Source: Anastatus disparis
Taxonomy: Eukaryota > Arthropoda > Insecta > Hymenoptera > Eupelmidae
Reading direction: 5' to 3'
Assembly (NCBI GenBank): GCA_017163975.1
Contig: JAFFSR010000237.1
Span: 434,001-498,000 of the forward strand
DNA: 64,000 nt
This document shows, piece by piece, positions 61,257 through 64,000 of the stretch. The position numbers and the translations under genes were made by a program. Positions within the stretch are counted from its first letter, which is position 1; each line of letters starts with the position of its first letter. Under the pieces are notes generated by a model that was given only the letters and a program-made list of their open reading frames with translations, was not told the origin of the DNA and did not search any database.

Positions 61257-63097
61257 GTACGCTTGTTTAAATTTTCATTTGCTTTATAAAAACAAAATTC
61301 TAATTTTCCAAAAAAAAAAACGACCATCTTTTTTACTAACTTAATTATTGCACCTCGGGTTATTTCTAGTTGAACAAAACCCCGTTATTGTTTTTTTTTT
61401 TCGTTTTCATATTACATTAATCGTAAAAATTTTTTTATGTTTACTAATATTTATTCAATTGGTTGAATGGTAAATAAATTTTTTTAACGAAAATTATGGT
61501 GTAGTCATTTCTTGATTAATTGTAAAAGAATCTATTATTTTATTAATATAAATAAAATTAATATTTCTATAAATTGTGAACTTACAATTATTTGTCCATA
61601 TAATGTTAAATAATTATTTCTATACTTCTATTAAAGTCGTTAATGAACGAGATCGTATTCACAAACGCACAGTAGAATATTGAATATTGTAAATCTTTAT
61701 ATAGTTTATGATAATAATATTTAATTTATTAATAATAACAACTCGGATTTACTTTTTTCATAATAATAATAAAATGCTAAAAATAATAATTTTTAATTTA
61801 ATGACTAAAAAATTGATATGATGCAATACTCGAGCTACAAAATAATTTCATTAAAATAATTTATTTACTTGTAGTTGCACTGAATTTAAAAATACATTAT
61901 CACGTCGAAAGAATTTTATATTCACTCGATTATTTCTGTTAATGTACCACTTTGATTTTATATTTTCTTTAATTTTTTTTTTGCTTTCTTAAGATTTTGT
62001 TGGCTGTGAAACTATAGGAACTAAATTAAAATTATCATTAAGATCACAATTAGGGAATAGATATTTTTTTAATCTAATAAAAATTGCAATAAGTATACTC
62101 TTGGAGTAATTAAAAGAATTAAAGTTAAAAGTTTGCAATGGAGTTGATGTAATAATGATAAGTATAGGATTTTAAAATTTACCAAAAGTATTAAAGAATT
62201 GCCCTATTTTAGAGATATTGTTGAACAATAAGTTTATATACTTTTTACAACAAATAGTTAATTCCATAATTGAATATTTTAATTTTATATAAAAATATTA
62301 ATTGTTAAATTTGTTAGTCATTAAAAGTTTATTGATAGTCTGATCGATCGTATTAAAAATATAAATACAATAAAATTTTTCCTTACTTTTTAATGAAGAA
62401 AGCTTATAATTTTAAAATAAAAGAGAAAAGCATTTAAATAGTGGAAATTATTGAATTTCACTCTAAATTATTATTATCTAAAGTACTGATTTCAACGCGA
62501 ATTTAACAAAAAAAAGATGATACAAAAGAATGTGTTCATTAGATATGAAAATAATATAAATGAAGAAAATTATATAAATAAAAATATATACAAATAGATA
62601 TGAAAAAAATATATATGAAAAAAAAAACAATTTGATAAAATAAAAAAACTGAAATCACGCACTAATGAAATACGTAACATATAGGATTGAAAAAAACTTC
62701 ATAATTTAACGTGTACCTTCAAAGAATTTTAAATAAAATTTAATTAAAGCAATAAAGTATAGTTAAAAGAGTTTGAAAACAAAGCCAAAGTAAAATTAGA
62801 TTTGATGAAACAAAGTTATTGCTTGTTAATAGCTACTACATATATTCCGACGAAAATTCGTTTTACTTTGTTATAGTTACAACCTCCATATATAAAAGAT
62901 TTTCCGATAGTACTTCTATATATACACATATAATAATAATACAGTTATACATAACCTATAAATACAAATGTGCCAAAATGAAGAATATTGTAAAGGTTAG
63001 TCAAAGTAGTACGTTGAGAAGTTTATTTTCGTAACAGTGCGCGATTGCCGTTATTCCCGATTTCAAATAGAATCAGAATTATAAGTCTAATATATAG
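61257..63097 (+). other. Cep164: Start of CEP164 intron 2; AT-rich
   Basis: AT-rich DNA with homopolymer runs. No splice-bounded exon matching CEP164 coiled-coil sequence was found. A short frame ending near 63034 shows no family signature. Confidence 0.5.
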
Positions 63098-63229
63098 TAT
63101 TGTTCGACACAAGTGCGTTAAACTATAAATACTCGTGCGATTGATATAGGCGAGGGTCGACGAAGCCGGTCTGAGTGTCATGACAATCGCACGAGTATTA
63201 ATAATTTAACTTACTTGTGACGAACAATA
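63098..63229. repeat. Inverted repeat, 46-bp arms
   Basis: The left arm 63098-63143 (starting TATTGTTCGACACAAG, ending ACTCGTGCGATTG) pairs with the right arm 63184-63229 (CAATCGCACGAGTATT to GAACAATA) with a few mismatches around a 40-bp GC-richer spacer. It is probably a short foldback or MITE-type element in CEP164 intron 2. No clear target duplication was identified. Confidence 0.7.
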
Positions 63230-64000
63230 TTTTTTGGCATTGCGTGCGTAAAGTTGCTCGTTAAGGATTTGATCGCGTTGCATTAAATACAATTTTACAC
63301 ACGCTGTGTCAAGAAAGTTAATAAAAGAAAGAAAAACGAAAAAGTGGACGAAGATAATATGTAAAGATAAAATTTCAAATTGTAGATAAAATATCTCAGA
63401 GTGATAGTTAAATAAAATGAAAATGTATAAGAATTGTTACGAAAAAAGGGCGATTATTGTGTTTAAATTTAACAAAGTATTATAGCTACGTTAAATAAAA
63501 AAAAAAGAGAAAATTATAAAAGCACGCAAGTTCCTTTTATCTTTATTATTACGCAGACAAATATAAAAAATGGTCCAAAGTTTACAATTTATCTCATATA
63601 TAATATTGTTCACAAGCGAAAAAAATTGCTTAGAATAATTCGCGAGCATGTCATATATATAGTTGTACGCGCCGAAAATTCGCCCAAATAAAAGTTATTC
63701 TTGTTGTTGAATAAATAAATATAGAAAAAAAAAGTTAAAAATAAGAATAAAATACATCAGTTACGTGTTCTTATTCTCGATACTCTGAAAATTCTTTTCC
63801 ATTTAACCATAATCCTTACTTTATTTCATAATACGTATTTCCTTGACAAGTATCGTTTTTATTATGTTTTTTAAATACAATTTATTGCAACAAAATGTAT
63901 TGAATATAAGTTCGAGTTTCTGATCAATAAATACTAAAACGTGGGTAGATTGATATGAGAATAATGGATGAGGAAAATAATGAAAACACAATAAAAAACA
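63230..64000. other. Intergenic or intronic tail, no gene seen
   Basis: Mixed AT-rich sequence with purine runs and a few CG-containing words (for example TACGCGCCG near 63667). I could not support an exon, RNA gene or named repeat. Confidence 0.4.

Noticed and set aside
1..64000. CRISPR arrays, bacterial operons, prophage or rRNA genes
   Set aside because: None seen: no regularly spaced direct repeats with unique spacers, no dense same-strand ORFs and no rRNA-like sequence.

Overview
This window is AT-rich, intron-containing animal DNA, most likely from an insect and possibly a hymenopteran. The evidence is a spliced gene for the centriole/cilium protein CEP164, a tRNA-derived SINE family, a decayed non-LTR retrotransposon, and alternation between very AT-rich DNA and short GC-richer, polypurine/polypyrimidine and microsatellite-rich islands. 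No bacterial features (operons, Shine-Dalgarno sites, dense ORFs) are present. The order-level guess is weak.

The only gene I can name confidently is the 5' end of CEP164 on the + strand. Exon 1 (53302-53380) and exon 2 (61008-61256) are joined by an in-phase 7.6 kb intron. Together they encode the conserved N-terminal region with a WW domain. The rest of the gene must lie beyond position 64000. A GC-richer 5' flank (52560-53301) carries a short upstream ORF in good start context.

From 20 to 25 kb lies a mobile-element cluster. It holds an unrecognised, broken zinc-finger-like gene on the - strand (20158-21923). That gene is interrupted by an inverted array of 50-bp CCTAGG-rich units (21411-21780). 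Next to it are a + strand ORF of an arthropod repeat-associated protein family (22176-22769) and a non-LTR retrotransposon in three pieces. The retrotransposon is split by a ~1 kb insertion that may be a solo LTR and by one arm of a palindromic element.

Elsewhere the notable content is non-coding and mobile. There are six copies of one tRNA-Thr-like SINE family. A 1.39 kb foldback-type element (12459-13849) has ~290-bp inverted arms, each holding five 28-bp units. A 387-bp near-perfect palindrome flanked by TTAA lies at 46412-46798. Several compound hairpins and a dispersed CCCTGGTRGAAAT-ended family are also present. A segment of DNA is shared between 45 kb and 58 kb. From 1 to 20 kb and 25 to 52 kb I find no convincing protein-coding gene; most open frames there are chance ORFs in low-complexity DNA.
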